A stretch of 53,135 nt of DNA. Origin: Chloroflexota bacterium (GTDB taxonomy: Bacteria; Chloroflexota; Anaerolineae; Caldilineales; Caldilineaceae). The notes beneath the pieces were generated by a model. It had not been told where the DNA came from. It did no database searches and saw only the letters and a program-made list of their open reading frames with translations. A program made the position numbers and the translations under genes. This document shows, in pieces, positions 34,090 to 43,937 of this stretch (the stretch's first letter is position 1; every line of letters begins with the position of its first letter). The stretch lies in the NCBI GenBank assembly GCA_003577005.1, contig QEUW01000006.1, forward strand, positions 1 through 53,135, in the 5' to 3' direction.

Positions 34090-35907
34090 CTACTGCTGCG
34101 CCGCCATGGTCGAGCGGATACCGCCTACCCACTCGCCCGTCTCAGGGTCCGGGTAGCCGTTGATCACCAGGTTGAAGGTGGCCCACCAGCTCACCGGCAT
34201 GTTCCACGGATCTTCGGCGTTGGGCCATCCGGTCCAGTAGGTCTCGTTGAAGGGCACCAGCGCCGGCGCCTGCACCAGCGGGACCACCGGCATGTCGCGC
34301 AAGAGAATCTCGACAGCCTCCCGATAGAGCTCGATGTTTCGTTCGTCATCGGGCGGGAGCTGCGCCATCTCATCGACGATGGCGTCAAACTCGGCGTTCT
34401 GATAGCGGAACGAATTGCGCTCGAACCAGGGGGCCGGCTCGCCCAACGGCACATAGAACTTGCTGTGGAAGAGTTCCAGGTTGTCGTAGATGTAGCCGGG
34501 GCAAAAGGCCTGCTGTGCAAGCGTAAACTGACCGCGCAGACGCGCATCCGACTGCACGCCGCCCGACAGCGGCTGAAGCTCCACTTCAAAGCCGGCAGCG
34601 TCCAGTTGGTCAGCAATGACCGCAGCATTCTTCATATCTTCGTTGGAGTCCGAATTGACCAGGAAACTGATGTCGAGCGTTTGGCCATCAGAACCGGCCC
34701 ACTTGCCAGCTGCATTGCGGCTATAGCCCTGGCTAGTAAGGATCTCTTCGGCGCGGGCCAGATCAAACTGATCTGCCGGGTACTCTGCGCGCAGGTCCTC
34801 TACCGCATCAAAGTACGGCTGGAGGCCGTCATAGAACGGCCAGACACCCCAGCTTGGCACCGTCGTGCCCTCATAGGCCAGGTTGATCACCGCCTCACGG
34901 TCGATGGAGTAGGAGAGCGCCCAACGCATCTCAGGGTTATCCCACGGTGGAGTGGCGTTCTGCACCATCAATGCACGCGGGCAGGGGTCGAGCCAGGCAT
35001 AGGGCGCGTCTTCGGACCAGGCATGCACCATCGGGTTGCGCCGGGCCACCTCCTGGAACGAACCCAACGACAGGATGCCGATGTTGGGGCTATCCAGATC
35101 ATTGGCCGAGAGCGCCAACGCCACATTGGTTTCTGGCCCCAGGTGTTGGAAATTGATCGTCCTAGGTTCGGGCAGCCGACCAAAGACCTCGTTGCCCCAC
35201 CAGTCATCGTTGCGCTCATAGGTCATAGCCGTCTCGGTGGCGTTGGCCAACGTATACGGCCCGGTGCCGATGGGCGGGGAATTTCTAAAGGTCAGCGGGT
35301 CCTGACCCTCCCAGATATGCTGGGGCAGGATGGTGATGCCGCCCCAGATGCCCACGGCCGGGAACGCCTCGCGGTTCAGGTGGATGCGCGGGTTGGCTTC
35401 GGGCAGGTTGAACTGTACCGTCAGCGGGTCGATCGCCTCAACCGACTCGATAGCCTCCGATGCTTCGGCCGCCCAAACCATACCGGGGTTGACCATCAGC
35501 AGATCGTAGGTAAAGACCACATCATCGGCGGTGAAGGGTTCGCCGTCGCTCCACCGGATGCCGTCGCGCAGGTGGACGGTGATGCTGGTGAAGTCATCAT
35601 TATACTCGTAACTTTCGGCCAGCCAGGGGACATATTCGCCGGTTTGCAGGTTCTGGTAGAAGAAGTACTCGTACACGACCTGGTGCAGGCCAGTGTCGGA
35701 GCGGCTGACGCCCGGCGCATAGAGGTTGAGATTTCCTGGGTCGGCAATGCGACCGCCAATCGCAATGTTAAGGCTCTGGGTGCGCGCCAGATCAGTCGGC
35801 ACCACAGCACCGGGAGCCCCTGGCATGGGTGCGCAGGCGGTGGCCGTCAGCAAAACCAATACCAGTACGGTACAGACAAAATAGCCCCAGTGTTTCTTGG
35901 TAAACAT
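34090..35907 (-). CDS. Peptide-type ABC transporter substrate-binding lipoprotein (family 5)
   Basis: It has 605 residues, a membrane-anchored extracellular binding protein. The signal peptide ends in the lipobox LTATAC, the Cys at about residue 25. The mature protein follows the family-5 plan: VVYEYFFYQNLQTGEYVPWL near the start, TVHLRDGIRWSDGEPFTADD (the conserved signature), RKNDDWW-like YERNDDWWGNEVFG and RWALSYSIDREAVINLAYEG. The ligand could be an oligopeptide, oligosaccharide or glycoside; the family does not tell. It is encoded with its own permeases and ATPases. Confidence 0.92.
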   Translation of the reverse strand: MFTKKHWGYFVCTVLVLVLLTATACAPMPGAPGAVVPTDLARTQSLNIAIGGRIADPGNLNLYAPGVSRSDTGLHQVVYEYFFYQNLQTGEYVPWLAESYEYNDDFTSITVHLRDGIRWSDGEPFTADDVVFTYDLLMVNPGMVWAAEASEAIESVEAIDPLTVQFNLPEANPRIHLNREAFPAVGIWGGITILPQHIWEGQDPLTFRNSPPIGTGPYTLANATETAMTYERNDDWWGNEVFGRLPEPRTINFQHLGPETNVALALSANDLDSPNIGILSLGSFQEVARRNPMVHAWSEDAPYAWLDPCPRALMVQNATPPWDNPEMRWALSYSIDREAVINLAYEGTTVPSWGVWPFYDGLQPYFDAVEDLRAEYPADQFDLARAEEILTSQGYSRNAAGKWAGSDGQTLDISFLVNSDSNEDMKNAAVIADQLDAAGFEVELQPLSGGVQSDARLRGQFTLAQQAFCPGYIYDNLELFHSKFYVPLGEPAPWFERNSFRYQNAEFDAIVDEMAQLPPDDERNIELYREAVEILLRDMPVVPLVQAPALVPFNETYWTGWPNAEDPWNMPVSWWATFNLVINGYPDPETGEWVGGIRSTMAAQQ

Positions 35908-36003
35908 CGTTGTTTCTCCTTTCGGTCATTCTTGCGTAGTCATCCGCAGACGGAATGAACTAGATGCAACCAGGGCCAAACGTGTTGAACGATTTTTCAC
36001 CTC

Positions 36004-36031
36004 CTTTCATCCTAAGGCTTTCATCCTAAGG
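36004..36031. repeat. Tandem 14-bp duplication upstream of the binding-protein gene
   Basis: CTTTCATCCTAAGG occurs twice, head to tail, without mismatch. Each copy ends in the near-palindrome CCTAAGG. It lies about 100 bases upstream of the start at 35907 and could be a paired operator, or a simple duplication. A consensus-like GGAGGTGA is close by, with no open frame after it. Confidence 0.6.
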
Positions 36032-36157
36032 ATTGTACGGTTTGTCACACTCAGTAGACCGCAATGCTCTCGGAGTTGCCTCAAAACTGCGGGCTGGAGA
36101 CTGCGGACTCCTGTGACTATCTTGCCCGTGATGAGCACTTGATGACTGTACTGATCA

Positions 36158-37224
36158 TTACTGGATGGCCGGCGCCGTTGGCTCACGGGTCGGTACAGCT
36201 TCCACCGTTGCGCCATTGGGCGTCAACAACTCATCCATCTCTTCCCACGGGACCACCGGCCGGTCCATCTGCAGATAACAGGTGGCGGCGCGGCGCCCAT
36301 CGCTTTGATAGAGCGGGGGCGCCTTCTGGAGACAGGGTTCAAACGCATGAGGGCAGCGCGGCGCAAACTTGCAGCCGACTCCGGGTGTTGCCATCGCCCC
36401 GATGGGTGATGGTTCCGGCTCATCGCTCCACTGGCGGGTCGGGTCTGGCAGCGGGATCGAACTGACCAACAACTGTGTATACGGGTGCCGCGGCTGTTTG
36501 ACCACCAATTCCACATCGCCCGCCTCGGCCACCGTGCCGTTATAGAGCACAACCAGATTCTGGCTGATCTGGTAGGCGGTGGTCAGATCATGGGTGATGT
36601 AAATGAGCGAAATGCCGAATTCGTCGTGTAATTGGCGCAACGTATCGAGCACAGTCGCACGCAGCGAGGCGTCGATCATGGAGACCGGTTCGTCGGCAAT
36701 GATAACCTTCGGTCTGAGCAAGAGCGCCCGCGCCACCATCAGCCGCTGGCGTTGACCGCCGCTCAACTGGTGCGGATAGCGGCCCAACGTTTCGGCCGGT
36801 CGCAGGCCAACCGTCTGTAACGTCTGCTCCATGAGCGCCCGCGCTTCGGCAGGGGAGGATGCCAGGCGAAATTTGGCAATGGGCACTTCGAGCACATGGT
36901 CGACCTTGTAAAACGAGTTGTAGGTGCCAAACGGGTCTTGGAAGACCACCTGTACCTCGCGCCGAAAACGGTGGCGCTCCTCGCGATTGAGCGTGCGCAG
37001 ATCTTTGCCGCGGTACAGGACGGCGCCGGATGTGGGTGTCTCCAGACCTAGTAACAGGCGAGCCATCGTGCTCTTGCCGCTGCCGCTCTCACCGACAATA
37101 CCGGTGATCGACGGGCGGTCGGTGTCCAGCGAGAGCGAAAAATCCTCCAGTGCAACCGTAGTCGTTCGTTGCACCAACCCGCTGGTAAAGATTTTGGTGA
37201 CGCGAACTGCCTCGACCAGTACCG

Positions 37225-37228
<4 letters not shown>
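36158..37228 (-). CDS. Peptide-type ABC transporter ATP-binding protein, OppF family
   Basis: It has 356 residues. Walker A GESGSGKSTMARLLLG, signature LSGGQRQRLMVARAL, Walker B VIIADEPVSMIDAS and switch His ITHDLTTAY are intact. The C-terminal oligopeptide-transporter extension (GVGCKFAPRCPHAFEPC) carries cysteines like those that bind an iron-sulphur cluster or zinc in this family. It overlaps the OppD-like gene by 4 bases (ATGA), so translation is coupled. Confidence 0.93.
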
Positions 37229-38217
<989 letters not shown>

Positions 38218-38232
38218 GATTGGGACACGCAA

Positions 38233-38645
38233 TGTCGCGTATCGATATGGGGCGGATCAGAATAGAGGCCGCCAGTTGGTACTTTGACAATAATCCTGAT
38301 CATTGTACCGGCCTACATTGGGTCTGTCAAGCAATATTTTATGAACAAATAGTTAACCGTTGATTAAAAATTGAAAACACACAGAACAAGCAACGGGTAA
38401 GCTGCTTCAACAGTATCATCGAATCGACCGGAATGCACTGACCATCTGGCGGGTCACAGATAGGACAGATGGCGGGTGTCGAACTGGCCAGATGACCAGA
38501 GGGCGCTCGCTCGCGCCCTCTAGGTTTTGTCGGTATGGGATCTTGTACAGAAAAATATGAGCTTTTTCTCTAGTGAACCGCTGCTGGCAAAAGGCTCGTT
38601 TCGGGCAAGCGGCCAACAGCACCTAACACGTAGGGCTAAAACCTG
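38233..38645. other. Intergenic region with hairpin and repeat word
   Basis: This is 413 bases between the aldolase stop and the OppD start. The hairpin AGAGGGCGC (38498-38506) / GCGCCCTCT (38513-38521), loop TCGCTC, is strong but lacks a T-tract. Near 38558 a segment (CTCTAGTGAACCGCTG) resembles one near 42400 upstream of rseP. The opp promoter should lie here but none stands out. AT-rich stretch around 38340-38385. Confidence 0.4.
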
Positions 38646-39434
38646 TCATGCCTGTTCGACCACCTTGCGCAATGCATCACCGTTTTCTTTCCACCACTGG
38701 AAAAGGATCGAGATATCGGTCCCGATACAGAAATGGCGGACACCCAGATCCAGATAGTATCTGGCCTCGTCAGGCGAACCGATCTCGGCGCGGGGCTGGA
38801 CGCCCATGCGCAGCGCGGTTTCGATCACGCGCTTCTCGGTGGCTTTGATCTCCGGGTCGCGGCGCTGGCCGGCTTTGCCGATGCTCATACTGTAATCGGC
38901 GCCACCCCATTGGATCATGTCCAGACCAGGAAGAGCGAGGATCTCTTCGAGTTGCTCGACTGCGCCCTTCTTTTCGATCATCAGCATGACGACCACATCA
39001 CGCAGCGCCTGGACATATTCTGGACCGCCGCCGTACCCCATGTAGGCAAAACGGCGCGTTCCGACCCCATAGGTTCCGCGATCTTCGGGCGTGTCTGGCT
39101 TGGCCGAAAGGATACAGTCACGCGCTTCGGCAACATTGTGGCAATCGGCAAAGAGCACGCTACCAAAGCCCGACCCGATGGCGCGCTGGGCAACGAAACG
39201 ATGGGTATCATAATCGACCTTGATCATCATGCCCAGGTCATACAGTTCGGCGGCGCGGCAGAGGTTGTCGAGGTCATGCAGGTCGTACGGGCCATATTCG
39301 GCCACAAACTCGACATAGTCATACAGACCCGTGTGGCCAATGGCCTCGATAATCGACGGCCAGGTGGTATGGATGTGGGTGGAGATGCTGGGTTTGCCCT
39401 CCTGGAGCAAGCGACGCAGCTTGTTGGGGCGCAT
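38646..39434 (-). CDS. HpcH/HpaI-family aldolase/citrate-lyase protein
   Basis: It has 262 residues from ATG 39434 (GGAG 8 bases upstream); the longer frame upstream is noise. These TIM-barrel enzymes split or join 2-keto-4-hydroxy acids with a divalent metal. Seen: KPSISTHIHTTWPSIIEAIG, YVEFVAEYGPYDLHDLDN, VLFADCHNVAEARDCILSAK, GTYGVGTRRFAYMGYGGGPE, MLMIEKKGAVEQLEEILAL with the metal-binding Glu, and DMIQWGGADYSMSIGKAG with the Asp. The usual Arg/His at the start is changed (STHIHT), so the reaction may differ from HpaI. Upstream of the opp operon on the same strand. Confidence 0.85.
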   Translation of the reverse strand: MRPNKLRRLLQEGKPSISTHIHTTWPSIIEAIGHTGLYDYVEFVAEYGPYDLHDLDNLCRAAELYDLGMMIKVDYDTHRFVAQRAIGSGFGSVLFADCHNVAEARDCILSAKPDTPEDRGTYGVGTRRFAYMGYGGGPEYVQALRDVVVMLMIEKKGAVEQLEEILALPGLDMIQWGGADYSMSIGKAGQRRDPEIKATEKRVIETALRMGVQPRAEIGSPDEARYYLDLGVRHFCIGTDISILFQWWKENGDALRKVVEQA

Positions 39435-39608
39435 GAGAGTTTCTCCTTTGTGGTGGCGTATTTCGGGCTGGTAGCTGGATATACCTGCTATTTTGCCTGA
39501 AATGTTGCGGATTGGCAAAGGGCTGGGCGATGATGGGGTATGTCCAGAACCGGGTAGGTGAGGCAAGACGGCATCTTGCCCAGCTCTGGCCGAGCTTGAC
39601 CTTGGGTA

Positions 39609-39638
39609 TTGACAGTTGGTCGCTCCCTGTAGTATGCT
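39609..39638 (+). promoter_or_regulatory. Sigma-70-type promoter upstream of selA leader
   Basis: TTGACA (39609-39614, perfect -35) is followed after 18 bases by TATGCT (39633-39638). Start of transcription would be near 39645, about 375 bases before selA. Confidence 0.5.
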
Positions 39639-39706
39639 TCCAACCAAGCGGAACGCCGCTGTAGATCGCGGATACAAAATCAATCAATATTGGGTAGGAA
39701 TTGGGT

Positions 39707-39800
39707 AGGAGGTACGCAGGTAGGAGCGCCGCCATCCTGGCGGCAGCCGGCAAGCGGAAGCCCTCCGGGCGCAGCGCTTCCGGGCAACTACGTACCTCCT
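39707..39800. repeat. Cruciform-like repeat in the selA leader
   Basis: The outer arms AGGAGGTACG (39707-39716) and CGTACCTCCT (39791-39800) match perfectly. Inside are two hairpins: GCCGCCA-TCC-TGGCGGC (39728-39744) and CGGAAGC ... GCTTCCG (39755-39782). A three-way junction could form in RNA. Confidence 0.75.
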
Positions 39801-39976
39801 CATTGGGTATCTCTATCGAGCGAAAACCGTTGCCCTTGTCTGCACTGGAGGAGATAGGTACGCTCATCATTTCTGACTCACAGGACAATACACTCGATTG
39901 TGGGGCGGCTGATCCGGCCAGATGGTCACGCTCCCTAACAAGACGACAAGGCTGCATCGCCATCAGAGCAATAGGT

Positions 39977-40003
39977 AGGCTGGCCAGAGGTCAGCCTTTT
40001 TTT
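39977..40003 (+). terminator. Rho-independent terminator/attenuator just before selA
   Basis: AGGCTGGCC (39977-39985), loop AGA, GGTCAGCCT (39989-39997), then seven T (39997-40003). The stem has 9 pairs with one G-U. It ends 18 bases before the selA ATG, so selA expression must pass it. Confidence 0.8.
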
Positions 40004-40021
40004 GTGGCGGATCGATTGACG

Positions 40022-41458
40022 ATGAGAGATCCCAGCGGAGCTATCGCGACCCGCGAAGAGTATCGCAAGCTACCGGCCGTTGCAACGCTGCTCCAAGAGC
40101 CGGCCATCTCTTCGCTGGCTCACTATTATGGAGAGGCGCAGGTGACGGATGCCCTGCGTGCGGTGTTGGACACAGCCCGCCAGCAGATCGCTCAGGGTGG
40201 CACAGCGCCACCACCCGCAGCGTGGCCCACTTTGGTCGAAACCGCGCTGTTGCAGACAAACCGGCCCACCTTGCGCCCGGTGATCAACGCCACTGGTGTG
40301 ATCATCCACACGAATTTGGGCCGGGCGCCGCTCAGCCACGCAGCGCTGGCAGCCGTGAAAGAGACTGGATACGGCTATAGTAATTTAGAATATGACCTGG
40401 ACGCAGGATCACGCGGCAGCCGCTATGAACACTCCCGCGTAATCCTGCGCACCCTCACTGGCGCCGAGGATGCTGTCGTCGTCAACAACAACGCTGCCGC
40501 CATCTTTCTGGCATTGAGCACCCTTTGCCAGGGCCGCCCGGTGCTCATCAGCCGCGGCCAACTGGTGGAGATCGGCGGTGGCTTTCGTATCCCCGACGTG
40601 TTGCGCCAAAGTGGAGCGCAGTTGGTTGAAGTGGGGACGACAAACCGCACCCATCTGCGCGACTATGCCGATGCGATCACGGCTGAGACTGCAGCAATCA
40701 TGCGTGTCCATAGCAGCAACTTCAAACAGATCGGCTTTGTCACCATGCCCGGCCTGGCGGAGCTGGCCGAACTGGTTCGCAGCCATAACGCCGACCGGGC
40801 AGGGCAGCCTCTTCTGTTGATCGATGACCTGGGCAGCGGCTCGCTCCTCGACACGAGTGTCTATGGCCTGGCGCCCGAACCGCTGGTGCAGGAGAGTCTT
40901 GCCGCTGGCGCCGATATCGTAACCTTTAGTGGCGACAAGTTGCTCGGTGGGCCGCAGGCCGGTTTGATTCTGGGGCGCAAGGCCGTGGTCGAGCCGATCC
41001 GCCGGCACCCCCTGGCTCGCGCCTTGCGGGTGGATAAAATGACCCTGGCCGCTCTCGATGCCACTTTACGAAGCTACCTGCGGGGCCGCGCAACGAAGGA
41101 GATTCCGGTCTGGCAGATGATCAGCACGCCCCTGGCGACGCTACGCGAGCGGGTGCTGGACTGGCAACAACGGATCGCGGCGCGTGGGATCACCAGCCAG
41201 ATACAGGAAGGCGAAAGCGCAGTCGGCGGTGGGAGCCTGCCTGGTGAGACGTTACCCACCGTGACGCTTGCCGTCGCACACCCGCAGCCCGTTGCCGTGG
41301 CCGCCCGGCTGCGCCGTGCCTCCACACCCGTCATCTGCCGCATCCAGCGCGACACATTACATTTTGACCCGCGCACGGTGCTGCCCGAACAGGATGAGCT
41401 GTTGGTCACCATAATCGGCTCCGTGTTGCCGGCAGATGAGCACTTGTGCAATCCGTAG
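40022..41458 (+). CDS. selA: L-seryl-tRNA(Sec) selenium transferase
   Basis: It has 478 residues from ATG 40022; the upstream open frame crosses a terminator and is not coding. A PLP enzyme that converts seryl-tRNA(Sec) to selenocysteyl-tRNA(Sec) with selenophosphate. The N-terminal tRNA-binding helices (EEYRKLPAVATLLQEPAI) are present. The core has INATGVIIHTNLGRAPLSHA, YSNLEYDLDAGSRGSRYEHS, VVVNNNAAAIFLAL, MRVHSSNFKQIGFV, LLIDDLGSGSLLD and FSGDKLLGGPQAGLILG with the PLP-binding lysine. Length and motifs fit true SelA rather than the shorter SelA-like paralogues. No selB, selD or tRNA-Sec gene lies in the window. Confidence 0.92.
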   Translation: MRDPSGAIATREEYRKLPAVATLLQEPAISSLAHYYGEAQVTDALRAVLDTARQQIAQGGTAPPPAAWPTLVETALLQTNRPTLRPVINATGVIIHTNLGRAPLSHAALAAVKETGYGYSNLEYDLDAGSRGSRYEHSRVILRTLTGAEDAVVVNNNAAAIFLALSTLCQGRPVLISRGQLVEIGGGFRIPDVLRQSGAQLVEVGTTNRTHLRDYADAITAETAAIMRVHSSNFKQIGFVTMPGLAELAELVRSHNADRAGQPLLLIDDLGSGSLLDTSVYGLAPEPLVQESLAAGADIVTFSGDKLLGGPQAGLILGRKAVVEPIRRHPLARALRVDKMTLAALDATLRSYLRGRATKEIPVWQMISTPLATLRERVLDWQQRIAARGITSQIQEGESAVGGGSLPGETLPTVTLAVAHPQPVAVAARLRRASTPVICRIQRDTLHFDPRTVLPEQDELLVTIIGSVLPADEHLCNP

Positions 41459-41488
41459 CCTGTATCCCGTGTCCCGTTCCAATGTCCA

Positions 41489-42304
41489 ATGACCACACCT
41501 CTGTACCTTAAACTGGGCGGCTCGCTGCTCACGGATAAACGCCAACCCGAAACGACCCGACCCGCGGTCATCAAACGATTGGCGCAGGAGATCGCCGCGG
41601 TACGGCGCGAGGCGCCCGATCTACCGTTGGTAATAGGACATGGCTCGGGCAGCTTTGGCCATCTCTTTGGCCGGCGCTACGGCACCCGCCAGGGCGTTCA
41701 TACGACGGAAGAATGGTATGGCTTTGCCGCAACCGCCGATGCTGCCGCTCGCTTGAACCGGATTATCACCGCGGCGCTGCTGGCCGCCGGTGCAGCGGCC
41801 TGGAGCATCCAGCCCAGCGTTGCGTTGCGCTGTGTCGATGGTCAGGTTGTGGCCGGCCCGCTGGATGCGGTAAAGGCAGCGCTGGCAGCCGGCCTGACGC
41901 CGGTTGTGTACGGTGATGTGGCACTGGACGATATACGGGGCGGCACCATTGCCAGCACTGAAGAAATTTTCGAGTGGCTGGCCCAACATCTGCCGCCCCA
42001 ACGGCTCGTACTGGCAGGCGAAGTGGATGGGGTTTTTACTGCCGACCCCAATCAGGAGCCGGCTGCACAACGCATCCCCGTGATCACTCCGGCTACCTTT
42101 GCGACCGTGCAGGCAGCGCTAGGCGGGAGCCACGGCATGGATGTCACCGGCGGGATGGCGGCGAAGGTGGAACAGGCATTGCGGTTGGTGCGTACTTATC
42201 CTGCGCTGGATGTGATCATCTGTAGCGGCCTGGAGCCCGGCCATGTGCGCCGTGCGCTGCTTGAACCGCCGGGCGCTATCGGCACGCATCTCTGTGCCGC
42301 ATGA
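41489..42304 (+). CDS. Isopentenyl phosphate kinase, archaeal type
   Basis: It has 271 residues of the amino-acid-kinase fold. It phosphorylates isopentenyl phosphate to isopentenyl diphosphate with ATP, a step of the alternative mevalonate route. Seen: YLKLGGSLLTDKRQPETT at the start, VIGHGSGSFGHLFGRRYGT with the catalytic His of the family, WSIQPSVALRCVDGQVVAG, TPVVYGDVALDDIRGGTIAS, LAGEVDGVFTADP and GSHGMDVTGGMAAKVEQAL. Known in archaea and in some Chloroflexota. It begins 30 bases after selA and is followed by its own spacer and rseP. Confidence 0.9.
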   Translation: MTTPLYLKLGGSLLTDKRQPETTRPAVIKRLAQEIAAVRREAPDLPLVIGHGSGSFGHLFGRRYGTRQGVHTTEEWYGFAATADAAARLNRIITAALLAAGAAAWSIQPSVALRCVDGQVVAGPLDAVKAALAAGLTPVVYGDVALDDIRGGTIASTEEIFEWLAQHLPPQRLVLAGEVDGVFTADPNQEPAAQRIPVITPATFATVQAALGGSHGMDVTGGMAAKVEQALRLVRTYPALDVIICSGLEPGHVRRALLEPPGAIGTHLCAA

Positions 42305-42456
42305 TAATCTGGAAGCCAGGTCCCATCACATGATGTGGCTGTTTGGCTATACTGGTTGTAATCAAGTTCTGTTCATGTCGCGCCAGAAGCGAGGCTTTTC
42401 CCTGGTGAACCGCTGTGGACAGGCCAACAAAAGCCTTGCTTTCCGGGTTCACGCTC

Positions 42457-42484
42457 TTCACTTTAAGAGGATTGCGTTTATAAT
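42457..42484 (+). promoter_or_regulatory. Promoter of rseP
   Basis: TTCACT (42457-42462), 16 bases, then a perfect TATAAT (42479-42484). Start would be near 42492, about 70 bases before the ATG. Confidence 0.5.
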
Positions 42485-42561
42485 AGTAGAACGGTACACT
42501 GCCTGACATCAGCCCAGAAATTTGGACGGGGCCAGTAGGGCAGTTGCGAAAGGGTGTTCTT

Positions 42562-43920
42562 ATGCTGGTTACTGTGATTTCGTTTGTCATCGTCCTGGGT
42601 GTACTTGTCTTCTTTCATGAATTGGGGCACTACTGGGTAGCCCGGCGCAATGGCATCGTGGTAGAGGAGTTTGGCCTGGGGTATCCACCTCGCTTGGTCA
42701 AATTATTTCGCTATGATGGCACCGACTTTACCATCAATTTGATCCCTTTTGGTGGTTTTGCTCGCATGAAGGGAGAGGATGCCGCCGATGTATCGCCTGG
42801 CTCGTTCAACGGCGCCTCGCGCGGGGCGCGCGCCGCTACGCTGATCGCCGGGCCGGCCATGAACGCCCTGTTGGCGGTGGTGCTCTTTGCCTTTAGCTTT
42901 ATGGCCGGTTTTCCGGCAGTGGCGGCCTATCCACAGATCATTGCCGTAGAGCCGAACTCGATAGCGGCGCAGGCCGGCCTCCAGCCAGGGGATGTGGTGC
43001 TGGCCAAGGGCGACCAGCCCGCCTTTGTTAGCGCCGTACCCGATTTTCGCTACAGTGTCTGGCAGCAAAACGAAAGCGTAAGCACAGATGCGCCGGTTAC
43101 CGTAACCTACAGCCGTGGACAACAGATCCAGCAGACGGCACTGCCCACCGCACGCGCGGCCGATGAGTTGTTGCGTACAGTAGATTACCGGCCCGTGCTC
43201 GAGACGCAAATTCTCGCCACCGCTCCGGCGAGTCCGGCAGAACAGGCGGGCCTGCAAGCCGGCGACCTTGTCTACAGCATCAACGGCGATGTGATCACCT
43301 TTGACTATCCGCTCAACAATGCAGTGCGCCAGCATCTGGGCCAGGAAGTCACACTGACCATCTTGCGCGATGGGCAATGGTTGGATGTCACCCTGACGCC
43401 GCGGGTCGATCCCCCGCCGGGTGAAGGCGCACTTGGGGTGCAGATCGGGCCGATCACGCAACTGGCAACGCTACCGCTGCTCCAATCGCTCTGGCAGGGT
43501 GTTTTGAGCACGCTGCAATATATCGTGCTGGTCTTACAATTGCCGGTCATGTTGATCATGGGGCAGTTGGCGCCGGGCGATGCACAACTCTCTGGGCCAG
43601 TCGGGATTGCCGAAATGGTGGGCGGCGCTGTCTCGGCGACGATCGATACGGGGCTCTGGTTTCCCATCTGGCGTCTTTCGGCTGTGTTGAGCGCAGCGCT
43701 GGCCATTACCAATCTGCTGCCGCTGCCGGCCCTGGATGGCGGGCGGCTGCTCTTTATCCTGATCGAAACCTTGCGCGGTCGCCGGATCAACCCGGAACGC
43801 GAGGGGTTGGTGCATATGGTTGGTTTTATGCTGTTGCTGGGGCTGCTCGTCTTGATCACTATCCAGGACATTACCACTGAGCAGACCAGTATCGACTGGC
43901 GCAGCCTGCTGGGGCAATAG
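42562..43920 (+). CDS. rseP: Site-2 intramembrane metalloprotease, RseP family
   Basis: It has 452 residues from ATG 42562 (AAAGGG upstream; TTG at 42544 is also in frame). The first membrane helix carries the zinc motif HELGHYW, with the second zinc-binding motif LPLPALDGGRLLFILIETL in a C-terminal helix. Two PDZ domains lie between them: IIAVEPNSIAAQAGLQPGDV and ILATAPASPAEQAGLQAGDL. The GGFARMKGED segment follows the first helix, as in the family. It cleaves anti-sigma or signal-peptide remnants within the membrane. In many bacteria rseP neighbours dxr of the other isoprenoid route; here it follows isopentenyl phosphate kinase. Confidence 0.93.
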   Translation: MLVTVISFVIVLGVLVFFHELGHYWVARRNGIVVEEFGLGYPPRLVKLFRYDGTDFTINLIPFGGFARMKGEDAADVSPGSFNGASRGARAATLIAGPAMNALLAVVLFAFSFMAGFPAVAAYPQIIAVEPNSIAAQAGLQPGDVVLAKGDQPAFVSAVPDFRYSVWQQNESVSTDAPVTVTYSRGQQIQQTALPTARAADELLRTVDYRPVLETQILATAPASPAEQAGLQAGDLVYSINGDVITFDYPLNNAVRQHLGQEVTLTILRDGQWLDVTLTPRVDPPPGEGALGVQIGPITQLATLPLLQSLWQGVLSTLQYIVLVLQLPVMLIMGQLAPGDAQLSGPVGIAEMVGGAVSATIDTGLWFPIWRLSAVLSAALAITNLLPLPALDGGRLLFILIETLRGRRINPEREGLVHMVGFMLLLGLLVLITIQDITTEQTSIDWRSLLGQ

Positions 43921-43937
43921 TGGAGCACCAGTTCGTA

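Larger units (their letters stand above)
39435..40021. other. Divergent intergenic region with a leader or small RNA before selA
   Basis: This is 587 bases. It holds a plus-strand promoter (39609-39638), a cruciform-like repeat (39707-39800) and a strong plus-strand terminator (39977-40003) just before selA. The roughly 360 bases transcribed between promoter and terminator have no open frame that I trust. I saw no tRNA-Sec fold. Confidence 0.5.

Noticed and set aside
33598..35958. Plus-strand 786-codon open frame
   Set aside because: Antisense to two well-supported ABC transporter genes; high GC suppresses stops on the opposite strand.
39840..39976. tRNA-Sec or SRP RNA in the selA leader
   Set aside because: No cloverleaf with the long Sec acceptor and extra arm, and no conserved SRP tetraloop motif could be found by eye.
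39701..40021. N-terminal extension of selA by 107 codons
   Set aside because: It crosses a strong rho-independent terminator and a palindromic repeat, and SelA proteins start near the ATG at 40022.
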